DNA of 64,000 nucleotides, taken from Cellulophaga sp. HaHa_2_95. GTDB taxonomy: Bacteria > Bacteroidota > Bacteroidia > Flavobacteriales > Flavobacteriaceae. Shown in pieces: positions 8,123-16,872 of the stretch. The notes under the pieces are model-generated. The model did no database searches and was not told the DNA's origin. It was given only the letters and a program-made list of their open reading frames with translations. Positions within the stretch are counted from its first letter, which is position 1, and each line of letters begins with the position of its first letter. The stretch is taken from assembly GCF_019278565.1 (NCBI RefSeq), contig NZ_CP058988.1, positions 2,852,001 through 2,916,000 of the forward strand. Direction: 5' to 3'. A program made the translations under genes and the position numbers.

Positions 8123-9640
8123 ATGCAAATTCAAAAAATTGCCTTCATATTATTTTGTTGCACACTAATTTTCGGGTGTTCTAAAAAAGAAGATTCTGTT
8201 GAAAAAATTGCAACTATTCCGGCGTCTATAACCATAACTAATTTTGAAACAAGAATTAATGAAAGGCCTGAAACAGGTTCGCTAATAGGTAACATTGAGG
8301 CAACTACAGATGTAGGTACTTTGACATATAGTTTAAAAGAACAATCTCCAAAAGAAGCTTTGGCTATCGATTCCAAAACAGGTGCCATTTCTGTTAATAA
8401 TTCAAGCCTTTTTGATTATTCTGTTACTACCAAAGTTACAGCTATAGCTTTGGCAACAGTGGGTGACGTTGAAAAAGAAGCTTCCGTAATTATTAATCTT
8501 GATGACGTTACTGAAATTATCTTTCAAGACATCAATTTTAAAAATGCCCTATTAAGACACTTTAATCCAACAATTGATACTAATAAAGATGGTGAAATTT
8601 CTACTACGGAAGCGGAAACTATAGAAAAGATAGATGTAAGTGGTAAAGAAATTTCAGACCTGAGTGAAATTGAGTATTTTACGGCCTTAACACAATTAGA
8701 TTGTCACCGCAATTCCCTGACTGATTTAGATATTTCTAAAAATACACTTTTGACCCGTTTGAATTATAACTACAATGATATTTTAGATGTAGATATATCT
8801 AAGCATTTAGATTTGATTGAATTGAGATGTGCTTCAAATGACATTGGAATTTTAGATGTATCTAAGCATACAAAATTGGAAGAATTAGAATGTGGTTCAA
8901 ACGGACTGACTAGTTTAGATATCTCGAATAATTTAAAATTAACATCCCTAGAATATAGTGGTAATAATATTCCGTTTTTAGATGTTTCACAACTTACTGA
9001 ATTAGAGTTTTTAGATTGCCGACAAAGTAATGTGACTACTATGGATATCTCCTCTAACTTAAAGTTAAAAAAACTTTGGTGTAATGATAATGAACTAAGT
9101 AGTTTAGATGTTTCAAATAATACAGTTTTAGAAGAATTTTCTTGTGGCAACAATCGCCTAACTAATTTGAATGTTGCAAATAATGAAGAGTTAAGCTATC
9201 TATCTGTTTATTTTAATCAATTAACCACATTAGATCTAAGCCAAAACTTAAAGTTGCTTTTTTTAAGATGCGGTAGCAATAAATTAACCACGTTAGATGT
9301 TTCAAATAATACTGCATTGACATCGCTATCATGCCAAACTACAGAAGTCTCAACTATATATTTAGCAAACAATATTAATCTTACCTCGGTTTACCTTGAC
9401 GCAAGCAAGTTGACGGCCCTAGACCTTTCAAAACAAACTAAACTAACCTCGCTCTATTGTTCTAAAAGTAAATTGATTAGTTTGAATGTTAAAAATGGAA
9501 ATAATAACAATTTAGCATATTTCTATGCGATAGACAATCCAGATTTGACGTGTATTCAAGTCGATAATAAAGAATCTGCAGCAGTATCGAATAATTGGTC
9601 AAAACCTAATACAGCTTCGTATGAAGAATTTTGCAATTAG
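8123..9640 (+). CDS. Leucine-rich-repeat surface lipoprotein
   Basis: 505 residues with a lipoprotein signal (LFCCTLIFGC, cysteine at about 19), so anchored in the outer membrane. Residues 40-125 look like a cadherin-type beta-sandwich (TGSLIGNIEATTD, LAIDSKTGAIS). About 150 has an EF-hand-like loop DTNKDGEIST. From about 185 to 480 there are some fourteen 20-22-residue repeats of the pattern LDVSNNTxLTxLxCxxNxLT, the Bacteroidetes type of leucine-rich repeat, ending in DNPDLTCIQVDN. Binding of a protein or polysaccharide ligand is the likely role. It stands alone between two copies of a 62-bp repeat, so it may have arrived as a unit or arisen by tandem duplication. Confidence 0.85.
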   Translation: MQIQKIAFILFCCTLIFGCSKKEDSVEKIATIPASITITNFETRINERPETGSLIGNIEATTDVGTLTYSLKEQSPKEALAIDSKTGAISVNNSSLFDYSVTTKVTAIALATVGDVEKEASVIINLDDVTEIIFQDINFKNALLRHFNPTIDTNKDGEISTTEAETIEKIDVSGKEISDLSEIEYFTALTQLDCHRNSLTDLDISKNTLLTRLNYNYNDILDVDISKHLDLIELRCASNDIGILDVSKHTKLEELECGSNGLTSLDISNNLKLTSLEYSGNNIPFLDVSQLTELEFLDCRQSNVTTMDISSNLKLKKLWCNDNELSSLDVSNNTVLEEFSCGNNRLTNLNVANNEELSYLSVYFNQLTTLDLSQNLKLLFLRCGSNKLTTLDVSNNTALTSLSCQTTEVSTIYLANNINLTSVYLDASKLTALDLSKQTKLTSLYCSKSKLISLNVKNGNNNNLAYFYAIDNPDLTCIQVDNKESAAVSNNWSKPNTASYEEFCN

Positions 9641-9966
9641 ATAAGCTTTTAAAAGAGGTTTTTAACATATGGGCTTCCCCATATTTGGACACTTTCAACC
9701 TGCCACGTTTAACGGGAATAAATAAGGTTCTTCTTAGGTGTTTTTCACTTTTCTGTAACAGCTCTCTTATTGTCAATTTTATCTCCGAGAGCTTAAAAGT
9801 TAAAACCAACACTATTTATGAATCTATTACCGTCACCTCCGTGATAAAAGCCAAGGTTTCATACAAGCGAACTAAAACCAAATAACCATACTAAATCTAG
9901 GTAGTTGTTATACCATTATCATTTGTTGGTCCTGCACTACCCTATTTTTTTTAATAATATTAATTA
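9641..9966. other. Non-coding stretch after the LRR gene
   Basis: The only structure I see is a 7-bp hairpin ATATGGG-CTTC-CCCATAT at 9667-9684, 27 bases after the LRR stop. It lacks a clear T-run, so it is a weak terminator at best. An open frame on the plus strand here has no recognisable protein features. Confidence 0.4.
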
Positions 9967-10028
9967 AAATTAGCTACAAAACTGTTTTGGCAAAAAATCT
10001 TTATTTAGATTTAGCTACCAGCACCGCC
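9967..10028. repeat. 62-bp direct repeat, right copy
   Basis: Partner of 8011-8072. It contains the 3' end of the small HTH gene and its trailer. The trailer reads on the minus strand as AAATCT-AAATAA-AGATTTTTT, a weak terminator for that gene. Confidence 0.85.
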
Positions 10029-10198
10029 AAATGAAATAGGGTTTTGGCTCCGTAAACTTTCTTTATTGCTTTGATTCTTTTTTCCACAGAAGATACCGAA
10101 CTAGGTGTTATCCCTTTTTCTATAAAATGGTTTGAGATCTCTGGAGTTCTATATCCTTTTGATAATAGTTGTATTATTTTTCTGTCTACACGTTCCAT
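10001..10198 (-). CDS. Small LuxR-type helix-turn-helix protein
   Basis: 65 residues consisting of little more than a GerE/LuxR-type HTH: VDRKIIQLLSKGYRTPEIS (scaffold helices), then GITPSSVSSVEKRIKAIKKV (recognition helix) and a final helix AKTLFHLAVLVAKSK. This is the DNA-binding half of NarL/FixJ response regulators without a receiver domain. Start ATG at 10198. It could be a stand-alone regulator or the surviving C-terminal part of a larger response regulator; no receiver-domain sequence was recognised upstream. The 3' end is duplicated at 8011-8072. Confidence 0.7.
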   Translation of the reverse strand: MERVDRKIIQLLSKGYRTPEISNHFIEKGITPSSVSSVEKRIKAIKKVYGAKTLFHLAVLVAKSK

Positions 10199-10562
10199 AG
10201 TTTTAGCTGTTTACGGTACAAATTAATACTATATTTTGAGATTATACCTTAAACCTAGTATTTACTAGTATGTAAGTACGCTTTTATAGGATTCTTATAA
10301 TCGGGCTTAGTAGTAAAACCTAATTCATATTAAAGTAATGCGATGAAATATGAGTTAACTTAAGAATATAACGCAAACTACGATTGAAGCTCAGGATTAG
10401 CATGACTTTGTGAGAATTTTGTGAAGCTCTAACCCTTACCAATTAAGTTCACCCGCAATAAACATAAAATAGCACATTGATTACCAGTTATTTATGTGGA
10501 ATAATTAAAAAATCAGCTTTTTTTTGTTATGTCTACCTCTAGTTTAACGTTATTAAGGTATA
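10199..10562. other. Non-coding stretch between HTH gene and sigma-factor operon
   Basis: 364 bases, A/T-rich, with no gene, RNA or clear promoter that I can support. It must hold the promoters of both the HTH gene and the divergent sigma operon. Confidence 0.5.
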
Positions 10563-11072
10563 ATGAATAAAACCGATTTTAGACGTACTGTATTTTCATT
10601 ATCTGAACGCTTGTTTCCGATGGTTTCACGAATGCTTGGAAGTAGTGCAAATGCTGAAGATGCTATTCAGGATATTATGATGAAACTCTGGGAAAAACGA
10701 AAGCGTATCGCCGACCACCCTAATATTCAGGGTTTGGTGTTTTCCACAGCGCGCAATCATTGTATTGATATACTTAGAAAGAAAACCTTAGCTAATCATG
10801 ATGCTTCTTTTCAATTAGAGATCCTGAAATCAGAAAATGATAGCGAAGAACTGGAGTGGAAAGAGCTAAGGGGTATTATAAAAAAAATTGTTGCTAGTTT
10901 ACCGGAGCAACAAAGAGAAGTGATACTGATGCGAGACTTAGATGGTTATGAGTTTACCGAAATAGCCTCCGCAATGCAACTTAAAGTTGAACATGTAAGG
11001 GTTTTGTTATCGCGAGCAAGAAAGGTGGTAAGTGTACAATTGGAAAAAACGTATGATTATGGAAGAGAATAA
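10563..11072 (+). CDS. ECF RNA polymerase sigma factor
   Basis: 169 residues with region 2 (SSANAEDAIQDIMMKLWEKR, then GLVFSTARNHCIDILRKK, the -10-binding helices) and region 4 (SLPEQQREVILMRDLDGYEF, then TEIASAMQLKVEHVRVLLSR, the -35-binding HTH). Standard length for extracytoplasmic-function sigma factors. Its last bases overlap the start of the next gene, a membrane protein that probably controls it. Regulates an unknown envelope-related regulon; the operon also contains a secreted plug-like protein. Confidence 0.93.
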   Translation: MNKTDFRRTVFSLSERLFPMVSRMLGSSANAEDAIQDIMMKLWEKRKRIADHPNIQGLVFSTARNHCIDILRKKTLANHDASFQLEILKSENDSEELEWKELRGIIKKIVASLPEQQREVILMRDLDGYEFTEIASAMQLKVEHVRVLLSRARKVVSVQLEKTYDYGRE

Positions 11073-11490
11073 AGCGGATAGCATAATCAAAAAATATAAG
11101 GAAGGACAAAGTACGCTGTCTGAAGAACAATTTTTGTTTGACAGTACTGAAAATTTAAAATCTTCTATGAAAGTATGGTCCACTTTTGTAAAAAATAACA
11201 AAACAGCAACACCTAAAGATTTTAATGAGCGCTTATGGGAATCTTTTCAAAATAAAAAAAACAGAAAGCGCAAGCTACTTATTGGGGCACTGTCTGTAGC
11301 AGCATCTGTTAGCGTACTAATCGCGCTGTTTTTTACCCATCCAGCACCAGAAGAATTAAACTATTCTGAAAAAGAAGCTTTGTTGAACATAGCTCGAGAC
11401 ATGGTAAACCATACGGATCTGGCTGAAATTGAAGAGCGCATTATTTATGAGAATGATATTGTAATTATTTACACCACTAAAGAAAAATAA
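11053..11490 (+). CDS. Single-pass membrane protein, probable anti-sigma factor
   Basis: About 145 residues from the ATG at 11053 (another ATG is at 11059). It overlaps the sigma gene by about 20 bases, which implies coupled translation. Residues 1-75 are a cytoplasmic segment with KKYKEGQSTLSEEQ, like the start of short anti-sigma domains. One transmembrane helix (LLIGALSVAASVSVLIALFF) follows the basic stop-transfer KKNRKRK. The C-terminal about 45 residues would be periplasmic. No classic zinc anti-sigma HxxxCxxC motif is present. The anti-sigma role is inferred from overlap, size and topology. Confidence 0.7.
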   Translation: MIMEENKADSIIKKYKEGQSTLSEEQFLFDSTENLKSSMKVWSTFVKNNKTATPKDFNERLWESFQNKKNRKRKLLIGALSVAASVSVLIALFFTHPAPEELNYSEKEALLNIARDMVNHTDLAEIEERIIYENDIVIIYTTKEK

Positions 11491-11522
11491 ATCAATTATT
11501 TATTAATCAAACACTTAAAATT

Positions 11523-12023
11523 ATGAGAAAACTAATTCTAACAGCTTGTGTATTAGTATGTTCAATTTCGTTCGTGACAGCACAAGAAATTAACATAGAA
11601 AAAAAGGATGATCAACCTAAGGAAAAGCTGCATGTAAAGGTGAAAGAAGGTGCTGAACCTGATATTTATGTAGACGGAAAAAAGTTTGAGTTTAGTATGG
11701 ACTTAATAGATAATGAGATGATTGCCTCTGTTGCTGTTATAAAAAGTGATAAAGCGTTAAAAGAATATAATGCACCTAATGGAGTTATCCTCATAACCAC
11801 CCATAAAAACAAGGAAGCAAACCAATCTAAGGAAGGAATTAACTTTAAAAATGAAGAACCTGTAATTCTTATCAACGGTAACGTTGCTACGAAAGAAATG
11901 CTTGATAAATTATCGCCTGACGTTATTGAAAAAATAGAAATATTTAAAGATGAAAAGGCGATAGAAAAATACGGTGCCCCAAATGGTGCTATAATCGTTA
12001 CCACAAAGAAGGGAAAGAAATAA
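11523..12023 (+). CDS. Secreted protein with two TonB-plug-like repeats
   Basis: 166 residues with signal peptide (cleavage after FVTAQ). Two related segments follow: one has MIASVAVIKSDKALKEYNAP, then NGVILITT; the other has IEKIEIFKDEKAIEKYGAP, then NGAIIVTTKKG. This is the signature of the plug domain of TonB-dependent receptors, here without any barrel. Such proteins occur next to ECF sigma/anti-sigma pairs and BlaR1-type sensors in Bacteroidota. It lies 32 bases after the membrane protein and before a strong terminator, so it is the third gene of the sigma operon. A role in signal reception by the anti-sigma partner is plausible but not shown. Confidence 0.75.
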   Translation: MRKLILTACVLVCSISFVTAQEINIEKKDDQPKEKLHVKVKEGAEPDIYVDGKKFEFSMDLIDNEMIASVAVIKSDKALKEYNAPNGVILITTHKNKEANQSKEGINFKNEEPVILINGNVATKEMLDKLSPDVIEKIEIFKDEKAIEKYGAPNGAIIVTTKKGKK

Positions 12024-12060
12024 TTAGGGTGCTGCATCGCATTAACGGAATACATCTACA

Positions 12061-12098
12061 AAAAATAGCTTAGGTCATGAACCTGAGCTATTTTTTTT
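12061..12098 (+). terminator. Terminator of the sigma-factor operon
   Basis: Stem AATAGCT-T-AGGT / ACCT-G-AGCTATT with a short loop and an eight-T run, 37 bases after the plug-like gene. Confidence 0.85.
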
Positions 12099-12378
12099 GT
12101 TACAATTAAGTGCTAAAAAAGTAGTGGTGTTGGAGCGCTAAGGCATCACACTTTTATAACACTATTCTAGTATTATATTCATGGGGTAGCATCAAAAGCC
12201 CATTCTTACCAAATGTAATAATCTAAAGTGTTTGAAAATCTTATTGTTAGAAACCGAGTAAGCACCTGAGATATGCGGTGTTATAAATCAGTAAAACAAA
12301 TTGCACAGAGGAATATAAAGATTCCTCCTCCCTTATAGCATTCGAATATGTAAGAAAAATTCCTTAATTTTGGACATT
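12099..12378. other. Non-coding stretch before the helicase operon
   Basis: About 280 bases with no gene visible. The far end holds the operator described at 12379. Confidence 0.5.
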
Positions 12379-12403
12379 ATCCACTTAAATGGATTATATC
12401 CAT
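12379..12403 (+). promoter_or_regulatory. Three-half-site operator before the helicase gene
   Basis: Reads ATCCA-CTTAAA-TGGAT-TAT-ATCCAT: an inverted pair with a 6-base spacer and a second inverted pair with spacer TAT, sharing the central TGGAT. The same plan (TTCCA-N6-TGGAA-TAT-TTCCA) is found at the start of the Y-family polymerase operon at 21704-21727. It ends 34 bases before the helicase ATG. Regulator unknown; a damage-response repressor is the natural guess. Confidence 0.6.
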
Positions 12404-12437
12404 AAGGAAATTAATCATTCATTTTAATCGTAAAGGA

Positions 12438-14498
12438 ATGCATATAACTGAAGAACTTAATCAGGGACAACTAAAAGCGGTTACCTATGAGGGCCAACAT
12501 CTACTGGTACTTGCCGGAGCAGGTACCGGAAAAACACGTACTATTATTGCACGTGCTGCGCACCTCATTGCTTCTGGCGTTGATCCTTCAAAAATACAAA
12601 TTCTAACCTTTACTAAAAAGGCTGCTAATGAAATAGTAGAACGTGTAAAGGCTAGTTTACCCCAATCTAATAGCAAGGCTATTAATGGTGCTACATTTCA
12701 TTCCTGGTGTAATCAATTAATATTAAAATATCCTAATTTATTTGGTGCTGCTGCCTTTACAGTCATTGATCCGGACGATCAGTTAGGAATTATGAAAATG
12801 ATGTCTGGCACTCACGCGGATAGCTATGGGAAATTGCGGATTAAACCCCAGCAACTTCTAGATATCTACTCGTATGCTAGAAATACAAAGAAGAACTTAA
12901 CGGAATCTATACGTATTCTTCTTTTTAAAAGTAGGACGGATAAGGATACGGATTATGAGATTGCTGCGATGAAACCCCATGTGGAAGTCCTTTTGCGTGC
13001 CTATCAGCAAAAGAAAATGGAACAACGCTATTTAGATTATGATGATCTCTTATTGGTGGTGGCTACACAGTTAAAAACAAATGCTGATGCTCGGGAGCTA
13101 CTAGCTCAAAACTTGGAATACCTACTTGTTGATGAAATGCAAGATACCAATCCGCTACAGTGGGAACTATTATCGCCTTTCGTAGAAATATGTAAACTAT
13201 TCTGTGTTGGAGATGACGCGCAATCTATTTATTCTTTTCGAGGAGCCGATTTTAAAAATGTTCATCAATTTAAAGATCGGGTAAAAAATTCTGAAGTCTA
13301 TAAATTAGAAAAGAACTACAGGTCTACCCAAGAAATTTTAGATCTCTCTAATTGGTTGTTAGACCATGCTACTATAGATTATAACAAACGTTTAGCAGCA
13401 GTACGTGGTAGCGGCGAAATACCAATTATTGTTAATGTGAGTGATGAGTGGCAAGAAGCAAATTGGATTGCGGATGAAATTTTGAAGAATTATACGGACG
13501 AGGACCGTAGCTTTTCAGACCACTTGATTTTATCACGGTCACAGTATTACACTAAATCCTTACAAGCCGTTTTTATTAGGCGAAAAATACCGTATGTCAC
13601 CTATGGCGGGCGGAAATTTCTACAGGCTGCTCATATAAAAGATTTAGTGTCTTTACTACGGATTGTAAATAACCCTTATGATGAAATAGCATGGGTTCGG
13701 TTTCTAACGTTCTGGGAAGGTATCGGTGAAGTTAGAGCTTCACGAATCATGGCTGCCATCATTGCAGACGAAGGAAAAACGGATATCGCCACCTTATTGG
13801 CTGCAAATATTTCTGGATCTGATGGTCAAATAATATCAGAACTGTACCAGGCGGTTACTCAAGAAAAAGGAAAGGTGGGTAAAATGGTGGAGATCTCCTA
13901 TGAAGCTATGGCACTAGGTTTAGCATTTAAATACAGAAAAGATTGGACCGAAAAGCGTAAGGCTGATTTTCCCGTGCTTAAATTATTGGCTGAAAGCTAT
14001 TCTAGTTTAGGGGAGTTTATAGGAGAAGGTCTATTAGATAATGCCGAAAAAATGAATGGCGCTAATGTATTGACGGAGTCGAAATTAAGTACAGATGAAC
14101 AAAAAGATCATGTGATTATTTCTACCATCCACTCTGCAAAAGGTTTAGAGGCAGATGTATGTATTGTGCTGAATGTATCCCCAAAATCTTTTCCATCTGC
14201 TTATTCTCTGGACGATATTGATGCCATAGAGGAAGATCGTCGGGTGTTGTATGTAGCGCTTACGCGTGCAAAAAACAGATTGATCATTACCAGAAACACC
14301 GCATCTATTTCAGCAGTTCATGCAAGGTCTACCCCTACGCAGGATGGAAAAAATACCGATGATGCGGAAACCTATTTTTTAACAGGCCTGCCGGAAGCAC
14401 TGGTGAAACAGGAGACTGTTGGGCATCAATTTAATAGCGTCAAAGATGCGCCCCAACCTAACACCATTGACTTATCGTCTGGGATGGACTTTAATTAA
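12438..14498 (+). CDS. UvrD/Rep-type ATP-dependent DNA helicase
   Basis: 686 residues, superfamily 1A 3'-5' helicase. Walker A is GAGTGKT; motif Ia TFTKKAANEI; motif II LLVDEMQDTNPLQW (DEMQD instead of the usual DEFQD, catalytic D-E kept); motif III GDDAQSIYSFRGAD; motif IV LEKNYRST; motif V TIHSAKGLEAD; motif VI VLYVALTRAK. The C-terminus is short, without the long tail of housekeeping PcrA/UvrD, so it is probably an accessory paralogue. It is followed after 11 bases by the GIY-YIG gene, so the two form an operon. The shared operator with the error-prone polymerase operon suggests a role in damage repair. Confidence 0.93.
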   Translation: MHITEELNQGQLKAVTYEGQHLLVLAGAGTGKTRTIIARAAHLIASGVDPSKIQILTFTKKAANEIVERVKASLPQSNSKAINGATFHSWCNQLILKYPNLFGAAAFTVIDPDDQLGIMKMMSGTHADSYGKLRIKPQQLLDIYSYARNTKKNLTESIRILLFKSRTDKDTDYEIAAMKPHVEVLLRAYQQKKMEQRYLDYDDLLLVVATQLKTNADARELLAQNLEYLLVDEMQDTNPLQWELLSPFVEICKLFCVGDDAQSIYSFRGADFKNVHQFKDRVKNSEVYKLEKNYRSTQEILDLSNWLLDHATIDYNKRLAAVRGSGEIPIIVNVSDEWQEANWIADEILKNYTDEDRSFSDHLILSRSQYYTKSLQAVFIRRKIPYVTYGGRKFLQAAHIKDLVSLLRIVNNPYDEIAWVRFLTFWEGIGEVRASRIMAAIIADEGKTDIATLLAANISGSDGQIISELYQAVTQEKGKVGKMVEISYEAMALGLAFKYRKDWTEKRKADFPVLKLLAESYSSLGEFIGEGLLDNAEKMNGANVLTESKLSTDEQKDHVIISTIHSAKGLEADVCIVLNVSPKSFPSAYSLDDIDAIEEDRRVLYVALTRAKNRLIITRNTASISAVHARSTPTQDGKNTDDAETYFLTGLPEALVKQETVGHQFNSVKDAPQPNTIDLSSGMDFN

Positions 14499-14509
14499 TG
14501 CCATAGCTT

Positions 14510-15901
14510 ATGTCTAATAAAAACTACGCGGTCATTTCTATGATTAACTATGGCCGCAAACCTATATATTTCAGAACCGTAGGTATCGTAATCCATAAAT
14601 TTATTGGTGGAGATTGGACGTGTGTACTTTCTACTAGGATTAATCCAGAAGAGCGTATCCCCTTATACCTCCAAGAGGCAACAGGCCTAACAGATTTAGC
14701 ATTGTTAAATGCACCAAGTTTTTCAGAAGTTGCCGATACCCTTCTGAAAGAACTTCAAGGCTGTATTTTAGTAGGGCACAATGTTTCATTTTTGCAGTAT
14801 CATTTGAAAACGCAATTTCGGCATATAAGCTATGCTTTTGATATGCCCCAAATATGTACCGTGAGACTTTCTAAGAAATTGATTCCGAATATGACATCCT
14901 ATGAATTGCCTTATCTATCTGGGGTCTTAGGGATTCCCTATGATGCAGCGGCTTCATTAGAGGAGTCTAATGAAGCCACGAGCGCCCTTTTTCAAAGGTT
15001 GCTAGCTTTAGATGAAAACGAAGAAATAATAACAGCACTGCTTCACCCTAAGCCAAAATTAAACTACCGGATTCCTAAGCATATCACCGAGGTGCAATTG
15101 GATCGATTGCCTAAGACCCCGGGAATTTATAAGTTTCAAAATAAGGATAAAGAAGTTATCTATGTAGGAAAAGCTAAAGACATAAAAAAGAGAGTTTTAA
15201 GTCACTTTACGGCTACAACAGAAAAAGAATTGCTGTTATGTAATGCTACTTATTTTATTGATTTTGAGCCTATGGGGAGTGAGTTACTAGCTCTTTTGCG
15301 AGAAGCAGATTTAATAATAAAGTTCGACCCCTATTATAACTATATTCAAAAGAAAAAACACATCACTTACTTGATTGTTCCCATCCGAAATAAGAAGGGA
15401 ATTCTCCAATTAAAAGTAGAGAGAAGACCATTTCAACATACCCCTACAGAAATTTTCTTGAAACGATCTCTAGCTATTGAACGACTTGCCCAGCTTACCG
15501 AAAAATTTGAATTGTGCCCTAGCTATACCGGTGTGCACAGTGTAAAAACAAAATGTAGCACCGTGAGTTTTAATAGTTGTAAAGGCATTTGTAGGGAAGA
15601 AGAATCCCTTGAAGCATACAATGACCGTGTAGCACAGGCACTAGATCATCTAAACAATGAGAATGAAAATTTCGTAGTATTTGAAAAAGGCCGGAGCAGC
15701 CAGGAAAAAGGTGTTGTTTTGATACTACACGGAGTGTATCAAGGCTTTGGGTTTGTAGACAAAAATGAATTGATACAAGGAACTTCTGACTTATTGCATG
15801 TTATTGATGCTAAAGAACATTCATACCATTCTGCTAAAATTATTTCAGCGTATCGAAAACGTAATCCGTATAAAATTAAACTTTTAGACTCCGAAAAATA
15901 G
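14510..15901 (+). CDS. Pseudo-exonuclease (DnaQ fold) fused to GIY-YIG endonuclease (UvrC-N/Cho-like)
   Basis: 463 residues. The first about 165 follow the DEDDh exonuclease fold (INPEERIPLYLQEATGL, CTVRLSKKL, SYELPYLSGVLGIP), but the catalytic residues are gone: the opening DxE is S10-M-I12, the aspartate of HNxxFD is leucine in HNVSFL (90-95), and the final HxxxxD region reads ASLEESNEA. Residues 200-275 form an intact GIY-YIG nuclease: TPGIYKF (203-209), VIYVGKAKD (216-224), arginine in KKRV and catalytic E265 in LLREADLI. The C-terminal 150 residues contain cysteines (FNSCKGICREE). Active homologues pair DnaQ proofreading-type and Cho/UvrC-like incision domains; here only incision should work. 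Co-operonic with the UvrD-type helicase. Confidence 0.88.
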   Translation: MSNKNYAVISMINYGRKPIYFRTVGIVIHKFIGGDWTCVLSTRINPEERIPLYLQEATGLTDLALLNAPSFSEVADTLLKELQGCILVGHNVSFLQYHLKTQFRHISYAFDMPQICTVRLSKKLIPNMTSYELPYLSGVLGIPYDAAASLEESNEATSALFQRLLALDENEEIITALLHPKPKLNYRIPKHITEVQLDRLPKTPGIYKFQNKDKEVIYVGKAKDIKKRVLSHFTATTEKELLLCNATYFIDFEPMGSELLALLREADLIIKFDPYYNYIQKKKHITYLIVPIRNKKGILQLKVERRPFQHTPTEIFLKRSLAIERLAQLTEKFELCPSYTGVHSVKTKCSTVSFNSCKGICREEESLEAYNDRVAQALDHLNNENENFVVFEKGRSSQEKGVVLILHGVYQGFGFVDKNELIQGTSDLLHVIDAKEHSYHSAKIISAYRKRNPYKIKLLDSEK

Positions 15902-16026
15902 ACCAATTGACATTACCTATAGATTTTCAAATGCATTAAATTTTTAGCGAATTAGCGCAATAAAAGAGGCCGGATAATTGGAACTTTAGGGTTGAACAAA
16001 TACAATTATCTTTAAACTTAAGGCTT

Positions 16027-16764
16027 ATGATTGTTAGGCACCATACCGATGGATGGAAAATTATTTCGCATTATACACACGCGTTATTGGCGGGCAAATT
16101 TGCCTATCAATTAAAACAAGAATTGCGGTATTCTCATTGGGTAGAAACGCTAACGGCCATCACCGATCATGACGATCATATGGTAGATTTTGATGCAACC
16201 AATTACTTGACCAACGTAGGGACGCCTAGAGATTTTATGATGGATGGTGGCTATGAAAGAGATGCTATTAAACACGCAAAAAAATTATATGCGGCATCTG
16301 AGCAAAAATCTGGGTGGATTGTTTTACTAATCGCTCGGCATTTACAATTCCTGTATGGAAATGATTCCAACCAAGAAATGAAACAATTCTTGGCAGATAG
16401 GGCTGAAAAAAGTAAAACACTGCGAAAACTGTATGGGATCGATAAAAAAACTGAAGATGATTTGTATAGCATCCTGCTTTTTTGTGATAGGCTATCACTC
16501 ATTATTTGTGGAGAAGAGGTTCCTGAAACGGGGCGGAAATTGGAGATCAACACGTCAATAAATAACAAGACTTACAGCATCAACCGGAATGCAGATGGCA
16601 CCTTCCAAGTGACTCCTTGGATTTTTGAAGATAACAGCTTTGAAGTCGATTTTGAGTATAAAATTCTGAATCAAGTAAATTTTGAATCTAACCAAGAACT
16701 AAAAGAAGTTTTGGAATCATCAGCCGTGAAACTACAGAAAATAAGGTTTAAAAATTCAAATTAA
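16027..16764 (+). CDS. DUF3891 family protein
   Basis: 245 residues. Conserved start MIVRHHTDGWKIISHYTHAL, then ELRYSHWVETLTAITDHDDH and MDGGYERDAIKHA, with ILLFCDRLSLIIC in the centre. The clustered His/Asp (TDHDDH) in a helical protein suggest a metal site like that of HD-type hydrolases, but no activity is known for DUF3891. Stand-alone gene ending before a bidirectional terminator. Family call good, function unknown. Confidence 0.8.
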   Translation: MIVRHHTDGWKIISHYTHALLAGKFAYQLKQELRYSHWVETLTAITDHDDHMVDFDATNYLTNVGTPRDFMMDGGYERDAIKHAKKLYAASEQKSGWIVLLIARHLQFLYGNDSNQEMKQFLADRAEKSKTLRKLYGIDKKTEDDLYSILLFCDRLSLIICGEEVPETGRKLEINTSINNKTYSINRNADGTFQVTPWIFEDNSFEVDFEYKILNQVNFESNQELKEVLESSAVKLQKIRFKNSN

Positions 16765-16821
16765 TTGGTACACTTGAAGTAATTCGTAATAGGATTCAGG
16801 AATAATAATCGGACTAAAAAA

Positions 16822-16864
16822 AGAAACAAAGAAAGCTCCTAATTTAGGAGCTTTCTTTGTTTCT
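16822..16864. terminator. Bidirectional terminator between convergent genes
   Basis: A 20-bp near-perfect stem from AGAAACAAAGAAAGCTCC to GGAGCTTTCTTTGTTTCT, centred on the palindrome TAATTTA. It separates the DUF3891 gene (plus) from the PA2169-type gene (minus). Confidence 0.85.
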
Positions 16865-16872
16865 GACTTGTA

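Noticed and set aside
9631..9885. 84-codon frame overlapping the LRR stop
   Set aside because: No protein-like features, overlaps the real gene end and part of a hairpin; taken as non-coding.
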